Shown: one piece after another, positions 63,900 through 64,000 of the stretch
Numbering within the stretch: the stretch's first letter is position 1
Layout: every line of letters starts with the position of its first letter
From: Chinchilla lanigera
Taxonomy: Eukaryota; Chordata; Mammalia; Rodentia; Chinchillidae
NCBI RefSeq assembly: GCF_000276665.1
Contig: NW_004955429.1
Coordinates: 8,261,744-8,325,743 of the forward strand
Direction: 5' to 3'
DNA length: 64,000 nt
Made by a program: the position numbers and the translations under genes
Notes under the pieces: model-generated
Told to the model about the DNA's origin: nothing
The model's database searches: none
Seen by the model: the letters and a program-made list of their open reading frames with translations, nothing else

Positions 63900-64000
63900 A
63901 GCCTTGCGCCCAGGCAGCCAGTTCTCCGGGAGCGGCAGGGCTCCTGGGTCCGAGAGTGGGCCGGACTCATACCACCGCGAACCCAGCCGAAAAGCGCACA
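63900..64000. other. Abrupt CpG-rich segment at the window edge
   Basis: Roughly two-thirds G+C with about nine CpG in 100 bases, directly after AT-rich sequence. It could be the 5' UTR of an L1 entering in plus orientation, an LTR, or a small CpG island. Too short to decide. Confidence 0.6.

Overview
This window is AT-rich, repeat-dense mammalian nuclear DNA, almost certainly from a rodent. It contains 7SL-derived B1-type SINEs, tRNA-derived ID-type SINEs, L1 elements of several ages, ERVL-MaLR LTRs, MIR and L2 relics, and two runs of N (assembly gaps at 3336-3453 and 34511-35095). No B2 elements or typical murid LTRs were recognised, so the host looks like a non-murid rodent. A castorimorph (beaver-like) species is my guess from the ID-type SINE, which ends in GGTACCGG, but this is not proven.

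The only protein-coding content I can support is two exons on the minus strand, at 9380-9502 and 4928-5046. They are consecutive internal exons of PLXDC2 (plexin domain containing 2, TEM7R), a type I membrane protein. Both have consensus splice sites, matching phases and a continuous reading frame. Everything else is intron. The intron between the two exons is about 4.3 kb, the downstream intron runs off the left edge, and the upstream intron fills 9503-64000 (at least 54.5 kb) and runs off the right edge.

Region by region: 0-5 kb holds a MaLR LTR, a purine-rich satellite interrupted by a gap, a 5'-truncated L1 and the downstream exon. 5-10 kb holds ID and B1 SINEs, MIRs and the upstream exon. 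10-20 kb is AT-rich, with an old L1 at 16.5-18.6 kb and a tiny twin-primed L1 at 19.56 kb. 20-27 kb holds a palindromic repeat, a MaLR LTR inside a MIR, and a younger L1 nested in an older opposite one. 28-36 kb holds L2, B1, ID, MaLR and a gapped L1. 37-45 kb is MIR, CT-repeat and a cluster of three MaLR LTRs. 45-54 kb holds an MLT1-type LTR, a second twin-primed L1 and more MaLR and L1 relics. 54-64 kb holds a Cys-rich relic ORF, an ERVL-like LTR, CA repeats, a young ID SINE, MER5, a 37-base A tract and an abrupt CpG-rich edge.

I see no new gene system, CRISPR array, prokaryotic feature, tRNA gene or rRNA gene. The most informative signals concern retrotransposition: two independent L1 insertions with 5' inversion and target-site duplications, an L1 3' UTR module present in one or two copies, and at least six MaLR-type LTRs lying in the same transcriptional sense as PLXDC2.
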